From Pseudomonas sp. ML2-2023-3 (GTDB lineage Bacteria; Pseudomonadota; Gammaproteobacteria; Pseudomonadales; Pseudomonadaceae): a DNA stretch of 64,000 bases. A program made the translations under genes and the position numbers. Under the pieces are notes generated by a model that worked only from the letters and a program-made list of their open reading frames with translations, did not search any database and had not been told where the DNA came from. Shown piece after piece: positions 63,596 to 64,000 of this stretch. Position 1 is the stretch's first letter. The number at the start of each line of letters is the position of its first letter. The DNA lies in the NCBI RefSeq assembly GCF_037055275.1, contig NZ_CP146343.1, forward strand, positions 4,250,501-4,314,500. The letters run 5' to 3'.

Positions 63596-64000
63596 TCAGA
63601 CGTTAGCAGTGGGCTGTTCATATTTGAATCGACACCACAATGGCGGCAGATCTTCCGGGACCGGGCGGTACTCGCCAATCTCGGACCAACCTCCCGGACC
63701 ATGAAAATCACTGCCGGCACTGACCAGCAGACCGAACTCACGCGCAAGGATCGCCAGGCTGCCTACCTGATCGGCTGGCTGATACCCGTTGACCACTTCA
63801 ATAGCGTGACCCCCAGCTTGAATATAGTCGCCAATCAGACGTCGGCGCTTGCTGCGGGTGAAATCGTAGTGCGACGGGTGCGCCAGGCTTACCCAGGCCC
63901 CGGCTGCACGCAGGGTGGCGACCGTGTCTTCAAGGGTCGGCCAATGCAGTTTGACGTCGCCCAGCTTGCCCGCCCCCAGCCACTTGCGAAAGGCTTCGGC
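63596..64000 (-). CDS. PHP-domain phosphoesterase (YciV/TrpH-like), C-terminal part
   Basis: The last 134 codons; the start lies beyond the window. PHP metal-binding motifs SLAHPSHYDF and SAGSDFHGPG are present, as is AIEVVNGY. E. coli YciV (Rnm) is a 5'-3' exonuclease acting on 5S rRNA ends and 3',5'-bisphosphate nucleotides. It lies 13 nt before the yciO-like gene, a common pairing. Confidence 0.9.
   Translation of the reverse strand, partial: AEAFRKWLGAGKLGDVKLHWPTLEDTVATLRAAGAWVSLAHPSHYDFTRSKRRRLIGDYIQAGGHAIEVVNGYQPADQVGSLAILAREFGLLVSAGSDFHGPGGWSEIGEYRPVPEDLPPLWCRFKYEQPTANV

Noticed and set aside
1..64000. CRISPR arrays, rRNA operons, insertion sequences or prophage
   Set aside because: No regularly spaced repeats, transposases, integrases or rRNA sequence seen; inverted repeats are REPINs and the second palindromic family.

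Overview
The window is a chromosomal segment of a fluorescent-lineage Pseudomonas. This rests on the fleQ/fleSR/fleN flagellar regulators, the hsbA-hsbR-hptB trio inside the fli operon, REPIN repeats of the GTGGGAGCGGGCTTGCTCGCGA type, and the phhRABC...arfB-aroP2 order, which I recall from P. aeruginosa. Species is not claimed; no database search was possible.

Layout. 1-46.6 kb is almost entirely flagellar and nearly all on the minus strand, so transcription runs from high to low coordinates: flgF-G-H-I-J-K-L, a ketoacyl-ACP synthase III gene, fliC, fliD-S-T, fleQ, fleS-R, fliE-F-G-H-I-J, hsbA-hsbR-hptB, fliK, fliL-M-N-O-P-Q-R, flhB, then flhA-flhF-fleN-fliA (fliA runs off the left edge). 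A nine-gene chaperone-usher fimbrial operon (4.8-12.5 kb) is wedged between flhB and flhA. Sigma54-like promoters (-24/-12) lie about 50-65 nt before flgF, fleS, fliE, fliK, fliL and probably flhA, and a sigma28 promoter precedes fliC. This fits the FleQ > FleSR/RpoN > FliA cascade. REPINs repeatedly mark the borders of these units.

47.2-50.8 kb is an accessory island on the plus strand. It has two tandem near-duplicate DUF3304-type lipoproteins coupled to a DUF2235/Tle1-like lipase whose C-terminus is displaced by an apparent one-base frameshift. It sits next to flgF; flgBCDE are not in the window.

50.8-59.4 kb is an aromatic amino acid module: phhR (regulator), phhABC (phenylalanine hydroxylase, pterin dehydratase, aminotransferase), an MFS exporter, arfB and the aromatic permease aroP2. 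The leader of aroP2 is unusually elaborate: a 95-nt tRNA-like cloverleaf with a canonical T-loop sequence, then a 34-codon leader ORF with a strong Shine-Dalgarno and two Trp codons, then a nested long hairpin ending just before the aroP2 start. I rate this the most interesting undescribed element here.

59.4-64 kb is housekeeping: rluB, a DUF1289 protein, scpB-scpA (chromosome condensation), a YciO/Sua5-family gene and the 3' part of a PHP phosphoesterase gene. A second palindromic repeat family, unrelated to the REPINs, occurs three times (38.1, 55.2 and 61.1 kb). No rRNA, CRISPR, transposase or prophage was seen.
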